A stretch of 64,000 nt of DNA, from NCBI RefSeq assembly GCF_016808335.1, contig NC_053153.1:19789033-19853032 (forward strand). The letters run 5' to 3'. Positions 21,817 through 33,731 of this stretch are shown piece by piece; within the stretch, counting starts at the first letter, position 1, and each line of letters opens with the position of its first letter. The DNA comes from Panicum virgatum (lineage: Eukaryota > Streptophyta > Magnoliopsida > Poales > Poaceae). The notes below the pieces were generated by a model. That model made no database searches, was not told where the DNA came from, and was given only the letters and a program-made list of their open reading frames with translations. Position numbers and translations under genes: made by a program.

Positions 21817-24800
21817 ATGGCGTCCGTGCTGTTCCCGTGGCTGGCATGGCTGCTCGTCTCCCTCGCCGCCGTCTACCTCCTCGGGCACGGCCGGCGGCGT
21901 GGCCGGCCACCAGGGCCGCGCCCTCTGCCCGTCATCGGCAGCCTCCACCTGCTCGGCAACCAGCCGCACCGCTCCCTCGCGCGCCTAGCCAAGGTCCACG
22001 GCCCGCTCATGTCCCTCCACCTGGGCGCGGTCACCACGGTGGTGGCCTCCTCCCCGGCAGCCGCCCAGGAGTTCCTGCAGAGGCACGACGCCGTCTTCAG
22101 CAACAGGTCCGTGCCGGACGCCGCCGGCGACCACTCCCGGAACTCCTTGGTCTGGCTGCCCAACGCGCCGCGCTGGCGCGCGCTCCGCAAGATCATGGGC
22201 ACCGAGCTGTTCGCGCCGCACCGGCTGGACGCGCTCCAGCACCTCCGGCGCGACAAGGTGCGGGAGCTCGTGGACCACGTCGGCCGACTGGCGCGGAGAG
22301 GGGAGGCCGTCAACATCGGCCGCGTGGCGTTCACGACGTGTGTGAACCTCATCTCCTGCACCATCTTCTCGCGCGACCTGACGAGCCTCGACGACGACGG
22401 CGGGTCCGGGGAGTTCCAAGAGGTGGTGACAGACATCATGGAGGCCGGGGGCAGCCCCAACATCTCGGACTTCTTCCCGGCGCTCGCGGCGGCCGACCTG
22501 CAGGGCTGGCGGCGGCGCCTGGGGCGGCTGTTCGCGCGGCTGCACCGGACCTTCGACGAGGAGATCGACGCGAGGCTGCGCGGCCGCGAGACTGGCGGGC
22601 CCAAGAAGAACGACTTCCTCGACCTGCTGCTCGACGCCGCGGAGGACGGCGACAACACGGCGAGGCTGGATCGCGACACGCTACGATCACTGTTCACGGT
22701 AAGCTCAAAAGCTCATTGCATTGGTCGGCGGGTTGGAGCATGTGTGCATGTTTGGTCGCGTTGAATCGACCTGTGCTCTCTCTCACACACAAAGAATCTT
22801 TTGCTCAGTTGACGGTTATGTTTTCTTGATTTCGAAGCGCCTCAAAAGAACAGCAGTGCCTCACATACCAAAAGGAATAGTATGGAAAATATTCTCTCTT
22901 TTCTTCTAGGCCAATATTGTTTCTTTTCTTTTTTGAAAGCCTCAACCTAGGTACAAACTGTAAACTGTAGTATGTGTACTCACACCACACACCACACACT
23001 ATCTAATGAGAAACTACAACCTATACACATACACCTACTCACCACACTATCTAATTAGAAACTACAATTTATACACATGGGCCTACTAATTAACGTCATC
23101 CTATGGTAGTCAATGGGTGCTTGAGCCTCCTCGAGAAGAAAATCCGGCCAGTGTGGTGGAGGGGGGTTCGATTAAAATCCGCAAAATTCCCGGCCAGCGA
23201 CATGGCCCAAATGATCATGCCGCAGCAAACTACCACAAATGACTTCTCCTTCATTCGCTTTGCAAACCAACGCAGTTCTTGGACTATGAAGTAGGCTCCC
23301 GAAGCAACGCCTCCAACGAGGGAACGGCACGCGCACGCGCCGACATTGCAGTGACCCAACCAATTAAGACCAGATCAAAGATTTTCACCTGAGGGAGTAA
23401 TTCATCTTGATCCAAATAATGCCTCCAACAAGATCATTGCTAGTTACAACCAATTAAGATCAGACCTGGAAATTTCTTCCCGGAACCTGTGAATTAGGCC
23501 CTGTTTGGGACCGTGGCCTAGGTAAGCGCGACACGTATAAGCGAAACGCAGCTCCAACCCCGCTTCTCGCTTTTTGCCGGCCGCACGTTGAAACCACAGA
23601 TTTTTCTGCGATTCGTGGTTGTGCAACGCGCGGCCAACGCGGGGCGTTTGGCGGGTGTATTTTGCTTTTTTTGCTCAAACGCGCCGCGGAAGCTGAAACA
23701 AACATGCCCTTAGTAACAAGTACCACCACAACAAAGTCAAACCGTGCTACTTCCCCTTCTTACCAGGCCAATATTTCCATATAGACCAGACATGACCCAC
23801 TTCGAACGGCCACAAACTCCAAGTCCAGCACACCATCTGAACTCGTTACCTGAGATACCATGCTGCAAAGTAGCCACTGGATACCCGTGCATAATCCACC
23901 GAAACAAAGTGCAGATGAAATCCGTCTTCGAGTAAGAGAATCCGCGAATTGAAGCCAAGGTGACTCTGGTCTCTTAGTCTAAATGAAAATAAAGGCGAAA
24001 TTAAAGATGTCATCACCAGAAGTACTTGCCGAAGCTAGCCCTTCCAACACCAAAGCCGAAGACGTGTGTGCCGGAGAGAAGTCCTCACTGGAGGCCAAGC
24101 CGACGTCCGAACTGCACCCGGGGGCCCCGAAGCCACACATCGCGAATCCACACAGAACTACCGAAGGGGCCTGGCACTGGGAAGAACGAGACCGACATGC
24201 TACGTCGGAAACGCCGGTGAGATCACCCAAGAGATCAGCACCAAGTCCAGCAAGCCAGCGCCACCACGCTTCAATGTCTTCCGTGCAAGCCCCCCACCGA
24301 GGTCCTCGCCCCTGCCACCTGGCTGCCCGACGAGCGGGCCAGCGCCGCCGTATCACCCGCAGCACCGCAGATCTGGGCACTGGAAGCCCGGATCCACCGC
24401 CTGGCCGCCCACCTGGGCAGCCAACGCCGCCGACGAAACCCTCCGCGGATCAGCAGCCGCACCACATCCGGCCACGGAAAGACCAGATCCGGATGCCGGA
24501 GGCCCGGCTCCGTCTCTTGGAGGGGTTGTAGGCGCGTCGCTGGAGGTGAATTGGAAAGGAAGGGGGCGGAGGCGCGCCACCAGAGCGGCGCCTACCCGGC
24601 AGCGGAGCACCGGCCCGCACGCGTGCCTTCGCGACCTTCCGGTCGAGATCCCCGCCGCCACCGTCCTGGGGCCGCGCGGGCTTCCCGGCGGCTCCCTTCG
24701 ACAGCGGCGAGAGGGAGGGGTGGTGGGGCTTGCCGGCCGCTGCGCTAGACGGCGTCGCTGCCCGCGGCGCCCGTGCGGGAGGGCGACGCGAGGGCCTCAC

Positions 24801-26872
24801 GAGCCTCGCACGGATCATATATAAAAAATAAGTTAAATTTTCAATGATATATAAAAAAATTCTCTAATTTCAAACGACTTGTGAATGGTGACACAAAGAA
24901 ATTTTATATCCAAACGGAGAGTATTATGTGTCGGGTCAGATTCTCGAGCAGCGTGAGCTGCTAGCCAATCGATGGCACGAACTACGGGCGAGGGATCCAT
25001 ATATAGATTGGTTATCTTTAATGTAAACAACATTATCACCAACGAGAAGAGTTGGAGCAAATTGACCAGTTTGTCATTTTCTTCTAGCGGTTTTTTTGTG
25101 TTTATTCCCTGACAGCTGGCTCCCTGCATGATTGCTAAAAAGTATTGCCTAAATGTTTCACGCGCACACATTTCTGCCTTACTTTTTTGCTCCATATACC
25201 ATCTCAAGAGTTGAAAGCGAGGCCATTATGTTAAGCATTAAATTTCAATTATAGTACCATGTATATTTTTCTCTCATTGAACAAACACACTCCATCCCCG
25301 TACTGTGTTTAGATCCCAAAATTTTACACCAAAAAATATCACATTAAATATTTGAAATATGCATGGAGTATTAAATAAAATCTATTTACAAATGGGTTGT
25401 AAATCGCGAGATGAATCTAATGAGCCTATTTAACCAATGATTTGCAATAGTGATGCTACAATAATCATCTGCTAATTATGGATTAATTAGACTCATTAAA
25501 TTTGTCTGGCGATTTACAATCCATTCGTGCAGAAAATTTTACAAATAGATTTTATTTAGTACTTCGAAATAGCAAGATTTTGTTTTAAAATTTTCACACC
25601 TAAACATCTAAACACGGCCTTACAAGTCTGCTATCATTCACTCCCTCCAGTAAATGCACCTGGGGTTGTGTTCATTTTTTCCCAACGGGGCATTAGCCCT
25701 AATTTCATTACTTATGCAGCAAGAGTAACCAAATCCACCCAGAGTTCCAAGCGTGGTCTTACAACCCCCCCCCCCCCCCCCCCCCCCAGCGTTCTTGAGA
25801 GCTTCAGCGCCAGCCTCTAGCCCCGTACGGTCTTCAGCACCTTGTAACTCTGACTTGCAAAGATAAAAGATGAGGCAAAGCAAATGATCTCCGTCTTCGA
25901 TCGAATAATTTTTTCCCAAAATGTGTGCTGTTACGCGATCTCCACAGTGCATAGCAAATAGCAGCTAAGCCGACCATGAAAGATTTCTCACCGCCCTTCA
26001 CGTAAACCCGCCCATACCCAGAACTTATCAAAGGAAGAGTGGCGACAGTCTGACTACCATAGCAACTAGACTCCACACAAATCTGGCCATTGGGACAATC
26101 GAAAAACAAGTGATGTATGGATTCATTGGCAGGACAGAAGCATGGTGTCCTCCAATTATGCATCCCCTGCAGATAGTTTTGCTTACTCATAAATGTATTT
26201 ATTCACATCCCCTGCATGTGTGTGTGTGTGAATTCATATTTATTGATTTCCGTATACTCTTTTTAGGATCTATTTGGTGCTGGGAGTGACACAAGTTCTA
26301 GCACACTAGAATGGGCAATGACAGAGTTGCTTCAAAGCCCAGCTTCAATGACGAAAGCTTGCGATGAACTTGCTACAGTTATTGGCTCAAAAAGAAGCAT
26401 AGAAGAATCTGATATTGACCGGCTGCCCTATCTTCAAGCAGTGGTGAAGGAAACTTTCAGGCTACATCCTCCTGTTCCGCTTTTGATACCACGGCATACA
26501 AAGGTCGATACAAAGATAATGGGGTACACAATTCCTCAAGGCTCTCGTGTGTTCATAAACGTATGGGCAATGGGCAGAGACAAGGAGACATGGCCGGAAC
26601 CTAAGAAGTTCATGCCCGAGAGGTTTCTGGGAAGGACGGTTGACCTTAGAGGTGGGGACTTCGATCTCATCCCGTTTGGCGCAGGCCGTCGGATCTGCCC
26701 AGGAATGCCGCTGGCAATCAGGATGGTGCATCTGATTCTTGCGTCGCTGTTGAATCAGTTCACATGGAGACTTCCAGATGAGGTTGAAAGAAATGGGGTT
26801 GACATGGCTGAAAAGTTTGGCGTGACATTGACCAAGGCTGTGCCTCTTTGTGCTTTTGCCACACCACTTTGA
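21817..26872 (+). CDS. Cytochrome P450, CYP76-like, copy C (intact)
   Basis: Exons 21,817-22,698 (294 codons) and 26,267-26,872 (201 residues plus stop) join in phase 0, giving 495 residues, the normal length for a plant A-type P450. The ATG at 21,817 precedes a hydrophobic anchor (about residues 3-23) and the hinge PPGPRPLP (31-38). Further signatures are the I-helix AGSDTS (299-304), ExxR as ETFR (356-359), PERF (411-414) and FGAGRRICPG (431-440), with Cys438 as haem ligand. No stops or frameshifts. It is predicted to be an ER-bound monooxygenase using cytochrome P450 reductase. CYP76 assignment, and hence a likely terpenoid or phenolic substrate, is inferred from overall similarity. The 3.6-kb intron is loaded with transposon sequence. 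The proximal promoter differs from relic B, and a 7.3-kb retrotransposon lies 220 bp after the stop, so expression may be altered. Confidence 0.93.
23497..23709. mobile_element. Tourist-like MITE (213 bp)
   Basis: Left end GGCCCTGTTTGGGACC; right end on the complement GGGCATGTTTGTTTCAG. Perfect TTA duplications at 23,494-23,496 and 23,710-23,712, as expected for PIF/Harbinger-type insertion. Confidence 0.85.
24000..24830. other. GC-rich segment in intron, unassigned
   Basis: Long overlapping open frames in several phases but no recognisable domain. The composition and the position between other insertions suggest a retroelement leader or captured fragment. No boundaries or duplications were found. 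Confidence 0.4.
25303..25619. mobile_element. Tourist-like MITE in intron of P450 C
   Basis: Right end on the complement GGCCGTGTTTAGATG; left end reads CTGTGTTTAGATC, slightly decayed. Mirror-image inner segments TTGTAAATCGCGAGATGAAT and ATTTGTCTGGCGATTTACAA. TTA follows the right end; the left flank is GTA. Confidence 0.75.
25640..26190 (-). pseudogene. LINE-type reverse transcriptase C-terminal fragment
   Basis: The minus-strand frame from 26,190 reads through CFCPANESIHHLFFDCPNG, which fits the zinc-binding region following the reverse transcriptase in plant L1-type elements, and then ALWRSRNSTHFGKK, typical of their C-terminal part. The frame ends at 25,834 and continues as decayed sequence with a 23-base homopolymer at 25,765-25,787. 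5'-truncated, as usual for LINE insertions. No intact target duplication was identified. Confidence 0.6.
25765..25787. repeat. Poly-C homopolymer (23 bases)
   Basis: An uninterrupted run of C. Its length is likely unstable and may also be imprecise in the assembly. Confidence 0.85.
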
Positions 26873-27086
26873 TCGGAGTATCTTGCATGGGATTTAAGTC
26901 CTCCAACTTATGTAACTTTATGAAATTGGAGCAATCATCCATCTTAATTCTATAGATATATATGTGGTGTGCATAATGTGCATCTTGCGACCTCTTTCTG
27001 TGAGAAGAAATAAGCATTTTTTTGTGGAAGGAGTAGAGAGGTAACATTAAGCTAAGATCGATTCAGCACAAACTCGATTTGATGTA
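26873..27086 (+). other. 3' flank of P450 copy C
   Basis: It probably holds the 3' UTR. It matches the flank of relic B (6516-6550 and 6895-7085), ending at AACTCGATTTGATGTA, exactly where copia element 2 begins its target duplication. Confidence 0.75.
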
Positions 27087-27091
27087 GTATT

Positions 27092-27607
27092 TGTTGGAAC
27101 TATTTCGGTGATCAAAACGCCGAGAAAAAAATAAGAAAACAGAAAATGATGAGAACTCCAAAAGAGGCCCATTCGCGCCCTGATCGGGGGCCCAACCAGT
27201 CCATTCGTTGTGACCCAGGTTACCCAGCGCCACTTTAAAAGGGGGTCTTGGCACGTTTTGCTGAGAGGTGAAAAACCTAGCCAAAAAGCAAACCCTAAGC
27301 CCCATACAGCCGCTCGATCTACGTCGGAGCTGGAGTCACCTGAAGGTCACCGCCCCTCGCCGCCACCATTACTGGGCAGTGCCAGAAGGACGTTAGTACC
27401 CAGCGCGACCTTCATCGACTCTGGGAGCAACTACTTCGCCTACATCAACTACATCTCCGACCAAGATGACCGGAGGATCCACTATGTGCCCGGCTCTGCT
27501 CATTCTTGGTCTAGATCTATAACTTACTCAAGTTTTAGTTGCGCTCATGATGTATTAGGTGCTAGATTCTGGATTAATTAAGATTAAGTTAAATTTTATT
27601 TCCTACA
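27092..27607 (+). repeat. 5' LTR of copia element 2
   Basis: 516 bp, TG...CA ends. Near-identical in layout to 33,890-34,400, with scattered substitutions and a few short indels. Confidence 0.93.
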
Positions 27608-29239
27608 TTTGGTACCAGTCGCCTAAACATCTATCTGTGAGCCATTAGAACCCTAGATCTAGATCAAGTTTTTGATCTTGGTTGGTTTTTGTTCTCGGTT
27701 CATGTTTTAGTTTAGATCTATAAGTCTTAAGCCTAGATCTCGCATGAACAACGTCATATCCGAGAAAAGAATTAGACAAATGAATAGAAACACCTCAGAT
27801 CCATAAGCCCCACCCATTAGAAACCCCAAATCCCCAACTTAGATTTAGATTCATGGCATAAGAATCAAAAAAAAATAAGAGCACCCATGGTGGCGCCCGC
27901 TTTTCCGCTAGAGTTCAACGTACTAGCTGGGCGCACGCGTGGTGCTGTGCCATGAGGTCGCGCGGGGCTTTGCCGCTCCCACGGCGGCGCCATTAGGCCA
28001 CGGTCATGCCATGAGGCCCGAGACGTGCCATAAGTCGGCGCGGCGCCAGCGAACAGTGCAGGCGAGCAGTCTCCGTGGTCGCCGGTTAAGGCGCCAGAAA
28101 CGCCGAACCGCCACAGCGCCCCAATGCTGTGGAGAAGCGATGCCAGCGGTTGCAATATAAAAAAAAAGAAGTGCCTCCACTGGCGCGGGGCAACGAGCCG
28201 CCGCGACGGTGGGACCTGAGACCGGAACAAGGCGTCGCCGCGACCAAGCAGAGCTGGCAGCGTGCTCGCTCCATGGCCGCCACAAGGGCAGCCGGAACGA
28301 GCGGCACCGTCGCAACCCGCAAGGACGGGGCTTGAGCCTACGAAGGAGCGACACACTCACTCGCGGGGCGCCGAGGCAGCGCTGCGGCACTGAGGCTCCA
28401 CGGCGGCGCTCGGTGGCGGCGGCGCTTACAGCACAGAGAGGTGCCGACGGCGCCATCAGAAGTGGGTGGTGGCCGTTTAGCTGTTGAGGAGAATGGGAGA
28501 AAGAAATGAGAGGAGATTAGGGTTTGAAGGGAGCAGCACAACTCTTTTATACCTCTGATAAAGGCTCTCCACCGTCCGATCAAGGGATTCAATCTGAACG
28601 ACTGAGATCGCACCTTAGGGGAGGGAAGCCGACCTGGGCCAGTTCGGCAGCCCAACCATTGGCTGCTGGGAATGCGCGGCTCATCCGTCGGTTTTAGGGC
28701 CTTGATCCCATTAAGCTTTAGGCCCCTTTGATTTTTCTCCTTTTATTGAGTTTATTCATTTCTAAGTTAACCTTTTCACTATATTTTGCTTCTAAGTTCA
28801 TATGAGCATTAAGTAAATTTATTTCGTGCATATTTATATTGAAAAATTATGAGAAATTCATGAGTTACTATTCTGAGCAAATGAAACCAACATGAATTTT
28901 ATTCAGAATTGTTTAAGTTTATTTTAAGCATTTATTTAATTTCTGACCAATGTTGTTATTAAATAATTGCCATGAGATACTAAGTTTAAATTTATGTTTG
29001 TGTTTGTTTCTGCTAACGGTGATGCAAAGTTAAGTTTTCGCTGTGTTTATTATGCTAAGTTTGTGTTGTTTCTGCACAACGGTGATGCAAAATACTATTC
29101 ATGAGTTAATTAAGTGTTTAATTTGCTTCTGCCCAACGGTGATGCAAATTTTTTTATTTATGTTTTAATTTGGCCAACGCTGATTAGTTCATTATTGTTG
29201 TTGTCATTACTGATTAAATTTGTTTTGCTTCTAATCAGA
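27608..29239 (+). other. Leader of copia element 2 with spaced repeat motif
   Basis: Long untranslated stretch between the primer-binding site and gag. The part 27,900-28,500 is GC-rich without a recognisable product. The part 28,930-29,190 carries spaced copies of TTCTGCCCAACGGTGATGCA or variants, with cores near 28,949, 29,015, 29,078, 29,135 and 29,176. The motif also occurs in copia element 1. Confidence 0.65.
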
Positions 29240-32200
29240 TTCCACTCCCGCTCGCATCAAAGCTTATGTCAATAGTGTGGAGAAGTTGTCGGGCGATAAC
29301 TTCATCCAATGGAGCTATGAGATCAACCTCATCTTGCTCGTGATGGATAAGTATCATTGCATGAGTGGTAATGCACGCTAAGCGCACTCTTGCTTATGAG
29401 AAGGAGAAAGAGCATTGGGAGCGCTTTGACAGGGTGGCTCTCAACATCATGGACATGACCATCAGCCCCACAATCAGAGGAGCTCTTGAGAAGAAGCCTA
29501 AGAGTGCTAAGTGCATCATGCAGAGCATTGAGGAGTACTTTAAGGGTTCTGCAAATGCCAATTCAAGTACTCTTCTATCCCAACCAGTGACGGCTAAGTA
29601 CAATGGGCAAGGCAGTGTTAGAGAACACATTATGGGGATGGTTAACAAATTCCTGCTCCACTATTCATGTTACGAATTCCTCACAACGATTGTCTGGCGT
29701 GCGGACTATAAGAAGGGGGACTCGAAGGCTCAGGGTCGCTAATGAAGTTGAAGCTAAAGTGGAGGCCATTGAGACTCTTCAGTTAGAGCTTCATAGCGGC
29801 TACACACTTCGCTTATTAGATGTCCTCTATGTTCCATTTATTCAGAGAAACTTAGTTTCCATTTCTAAATTAGATCATGATAGATTTTCTTGCACGTTTG
29901 GGAACAATATATATGTGATAAGATGTGATGGTTATTTAATTTGTTATGCACCTTTACATGATCAGCTTTATTTATTGTCCCTAAGTAATATCTCTGTGAT
30001 GAATGTAAGCGATATCAACCATAAACACAAGAGAGGTTGAGACTTTGTCGAAATTATGGCATTCTCGTTTAGCCCACATTTCGAATGGGAGAATGGAGAG
30101 TCTCATTAGAGAAGAGAGATACCCCCAAATTAGACTTCTCTGACTTAGACCAATGCGTTGATTGTATTAAGATAAATTTGCAAACAAATTAAAAAGGATG
30201 GAGATAAGCGTAGTTTAGGATTATTAGAATTAATTCACACTAACATCTATGGTCCATTTAATGTAAGATCAGTGGATGGATTTAGTTATTTCATTACATT
30301 CGCTGATGATTTCTCCTATTATGGATATATTTACCCTAAAAGAGAAAATTCTGAAGCACTTGATTAATTAGCATGAGTTGAAGGTTAAGTGGTAAGATCA
30401 GACTGAGCAGGCAAATATTATGGAAGACATGCCACATATGGACAAATCCCCAGTCCCTTTGCTAAGTTCCATCAAGAAAATGGAATAGTAGCGCAGTATT
30501 TCACTCCTGGCAAACCTCAGCAAAATGGTGTAGCTGAGAGAAGAAACCGCACTCTAATGAACATGGTGCGCAGTATGCTTAGTAACTCTACACTGCCAAT
30601 GAGTCTGTGGATGGAAGCGCTACAGACTACCACACACATAAGTAACCGTGTTCCTAGTAAATTAGTCCCTAAGACCCCTTATGAACTTTGGACTGGTAGG
30701 AAATCCAGCATGAATTATATGCATGTCTGGGGCTGTGTAGCAGAGGCGAAATTATTTAATCCATCCTTTGGAAATTTAGATCCTAAGACAGAAAGCTGCT
30801 ATTTCATTGGTTATCTAGATAAATCAAAGGGATATAAAATTTATTGTCCTAAGGGTACGCTAAGTTTGTTGAGACAATGCATGCTGTATTCTTAGAGGAA
30901 AATGGATGCGATGAGCCTAGGAAAATTGATTTTGAGGAAATGTGGACTCATGACCCCATTCCGATGACTCAAAATTACTATGTGCCTATGACTCGATTTA
31001 CAACATCGTCTTAGGTAGCTGATCATCCAGAAGTTAATGTGGAGAGAACACCTGGCGTGAGTGAGCATGAGGATGTGCCTGTAAATACTGAGCATTAAAA
31101 TGAAGATGTGGCAAAACCTGTTGAGCAACGACAGGATCAAACTGCTGATGGGACATAGGAGGCACAGCAAGAGCAAATAGTTGAGTCTGTTCCAGTAGCA
31201 GAACCACAACCTCTAAGAAGATCAACACGAGAAAGAAAATCAACTGTCTCAGAAGACTTCGTGTATATGAGTGGACACGATATGGGAAGGTTGATGATCC
31301 AAACTCGTTTAAGGAAGCAATGAGTAGTGAATACTCCCACAACTGGATTGAGGCCATGGAAGAAGAACTGAAATCCATGAGCACAAATAAGATTTGGGAT
31401 CTGGTAGAAATTCCTAAAGGAACTGAGAATGTAGGCTGTAATGGGTCTATAAAACTAAGTATGACTCCAAAGAGAAAATCGAACGGTTCAAAGCAAGACT
31501 TGTGGCTAAGGGATTTACACAGAGAAGGAATCGATTATATAGAAACCTTCTCGCCTATCTCAAAGAAAGACTTGTTCAGAATCGTTATGACTCTAGCAGC
31601 TCATTTCAATCTCGAGTTACATCAAATGGGCATTAAGACTGCATTTCCTAATGGTGATTTGCATGAGAATGTATACATGGCGCAACCAGAAGGTTTCGTT
31701 ATGGAAGGCAAAGAATAGTTGGGATGCAAGCTAAAAAATCCATTTATGGGTTAAAACAAGCGTCCAGACAATGGTACCTTAAGTTTGATGAAGCGATTAA
31801 GAAATCAGGCTTCGTTGAAAATGTAGTGAACAACTGCATAAATATTAAGATCAAGGGGAGCTCTTTTATCATCCTCGTACTCTATGTGGATGACATCCTA
31901 TTAGCTAGCAGCGATAAGAACTTGTTGTATGGGACAAAAGGATTTCTCTCATCGAATTTTGACATGAAGTATCTTGGTGATGCCTCTTATGTTCTAGTTA
32001 TTGAGATACATCGAGATAGGTCCAAGGGTGCATTTGACTATCTCAAAAGGCTTATATAGAGAAAGTTCTTAAAAGATATAATATGCAAAAATGTTCGAGC
32101 ACAGCTGCTGCAGTTGTTAAGTGCGATAAGTTTGGGCAATTTCAAAGTCCCAGGAATCAACTAGAAATTGATCAAATGAGAACGATTCCATATGCTTTAG

Positions 32201-32840
32201 CTGTCGAAAGCCTTATGTATGCACAAGTGTGCATGCACCCTGACTTAGCATTTATTACCGAGATGCTTGGCAGATTTCAGTCTAATCCAGTAATGGACCA
32301 CTGGAAAGCGGTTAAGAAAGTCCTGCGTTATTTGCAGGGCACTAAGGAATACATGCTCACATATAAGATAATTGAGAATTTAGAGGTAGTTGGCTATTCA
32401 GGTGCCGACTTTGTTGGTTGTGTTGGCACTAAGAAGTCCACATCAGGTTATGTCTTCACACTCGCGAATGGAGCGATTTCATGGAATAAGCAATCGCTTA
32501 CAGCAGCATCTACGATGCAAGCAAAGTTCGTGACATGTTATGAGGCCGTCGGGCAAGCTGTGTGGCTTAATGGTTTTATTCCCAGACTAAGAGTGGTAGA
32601 CAATATAAGTAAACCACTGAGATTATGTTGCGATAATAAGGTTACAGTTTTCTATGCTAACAACAACAAATCGAGTGGCACTGTCAAGCACATCGAGATT
32701 AAGTATTTTGTTATGAAGGATAGAATCAAGATCATACTATTGAGTTAGACCATATAAGTACTAAGAAAATGCTCGCGAATCCACTAACGAAAGTCTTACC
32801 TCCCAATAATTTTCATGAGCTTATTGCGGGCAAGGGATGA
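29240..32840 (+). pseudogene. Copia gag-pol polyprotein 2, disrupted
   Basis: Gag begins about 29,240 (VEKLSGDNFIQWSYEINL) but shifts frame at 29,370. The zinc-knuckle part is missing, where Gag joins straight to the protease-flank region (DVLYVPFIQRNLVSISKL). Integrase pieces are at about 30,050-30,890 (HTNIYGPF; WMEALQTTTHISNRVPSK). Reverse transcriptase pieces are at 31,320-32,059, keeping YVDDILLASS. RNase H runs 32,083 to the TGA at 32,838-32,840, ending ELIAGKG. Several stops and frameshifts make it non-functional. It is related to polyprotein 1 (shared LHVWGC/MHVWGC and SLWMEAL blocks) but not the same copy. Confidence 0.9.
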
Positions 32841-33101
32841 TCAGATAGCCTGTGATCTTGGAGATAAGAGGGTCATAAGTCAACAATCTCTCATCAGGAT
32901 GAGTAGGTTGTGCACCGTGGACAACTTTGCTGCAGTAGGATTAGTACACTATTGTAACGCATTGTCTCTCTGCATGACTCTACCTTAACTATGGCATTAG
33001 TTATTGTGACACCCCGGCCCAGGGCTTAATAGGATTAATAGGATACTCATACCAACAAGTTGCAACTTCTTTTCCGGAAGCCGGTCTCCAAAGAACTCTG
33101 A

Positions 33102-33155
33102 GGTTAAGCGTACTTGGCCCGGAGAAATTTGGGGATGGGTGACCGACCGGGAAGT
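33102..33155 (+). promoter_or_regulatory. 5S-rRNA-like internal promoter in TRIM LTR 1
   Basis: GGTTAAGCGTACTTGGCC (33,102-33,119) resembles the 5S box A region, and GGATGGGTGACCGACCGGGA (33,133-33,152) resembles box C. Order and spacing match the pol III internal control region of plant 5S genes. Known of the Cassandra family; activity here is inferred. Confidence 0.8.
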
Positions 33156-33422
33156 TCTCCCCGGATGCGCACGAGTGAGGACAAAGTGTGCAGAAAAGAC
33201 TGGTGTTGGTCTGTGAGGACAGTCTATGTCCTAGAAAGCAGCCAGATGTAAGCGGGCCCGCCTCGGGGAGGCGGGACGTTATAGAATGGTATCAGAGCCG
33301 ACTCTCGCGGTTTCACGGGCACGTACGGGCGTAAGTGCGGAGGCATGAGCACGGGCGCGTGGGGACGTAGATGCCACGGGCGCGTGGCGGGTCAGTGCGC
33401 GGGCATCTGGGATGCGCCGTTG

Positions 33423-33515
33423 GCACTGGACGCACGGACGTGGCACAGGGACCGTTGGCACTGGACGCACGGACGTGGCACATGGGCTGCTGGCACTGGA
33501 CGTACGGGACGTGGC
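33423..33515. repeat. Short tandem repeats inside the TRIM
   Basis: Three units containing GCACTGGACG(C/T)ACGG.ACGTGGC fill most of the internal domain, with a period of about 36 bp in the first two. Confidence 0.8.
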
Positions 33516-33676
33516 CAAGAGAGGACGTTCCTGGCTTGGGATTGACCGACGAGGACGTCGGTCTCTTAAGGGGGTGAGCATGTGACACCCCGGGCCAGGG
33601 CTTAATAGAATTAATAGGATACTCATACCAACAAGTTGCAACTTTTTTTCCGGAAGCCGGTCTCCAAAGAACTCCG

Positions 33677-33731
33677 AGGTTAAGCGTGCTTGGCTCGGAG
33701 AAATTTGGGGATGGGTGACCGACCGGGAAGT
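33677..33731 (+). promoter_or_regulatory. 5S-rRNA-like internal promoter in TRIM LTR 2
   Basis: GAGGTTAAGCGTGCTTGGC and, 13-15 bases later, GATGGGTGACCGACCGGG. This copy keeps GCGTGCTTGG and is slightly closer to the plant 5S consensus than LTR 1. Confidence 0.8.

Larger units (their letters stand above)
22699..26266 (+). other. Intron of P450 copy C, transposon-filled
   Basis: GT at 22,699 and AG at 26,265-26,266. In order it holds a 45-bp direct repeat pair (CACACTATCTAAT.AGAAACTAC, at about 22,993 and 23,040), an unassigned repeat-like stretch (23,096-23,400), a Tourist MITE (23,497-23,709), a GC-rich unassigned segment (24,000-24,830), a second MITE (25,303-25,619), a poly-C run, and a minus-strand LINE fragment. 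Confidence 0.8.

Noticed and set aside
21873..22697. Long minus-strand frames across P450 exon 1
   Set aside because: Antisense shadows of the GC-rich exon; Arg/Ser/Pro-rich with no homology visible.
21817..26872. A multi-gene biosynthetic cluster around the P450s
   Set aside because: Only P450 copies are present. No terpene synthase, transferase or other pathway partner is visible, so a cluster cannot be claimed from this window.
33102..33155. 5S rRNA gene
   Set aside because: The 5S-like segment is partial, occurs twice inside matched LTRs and lacks the 5S ends, so it is part of the Cassandra TRIM and not an rRNA gene.
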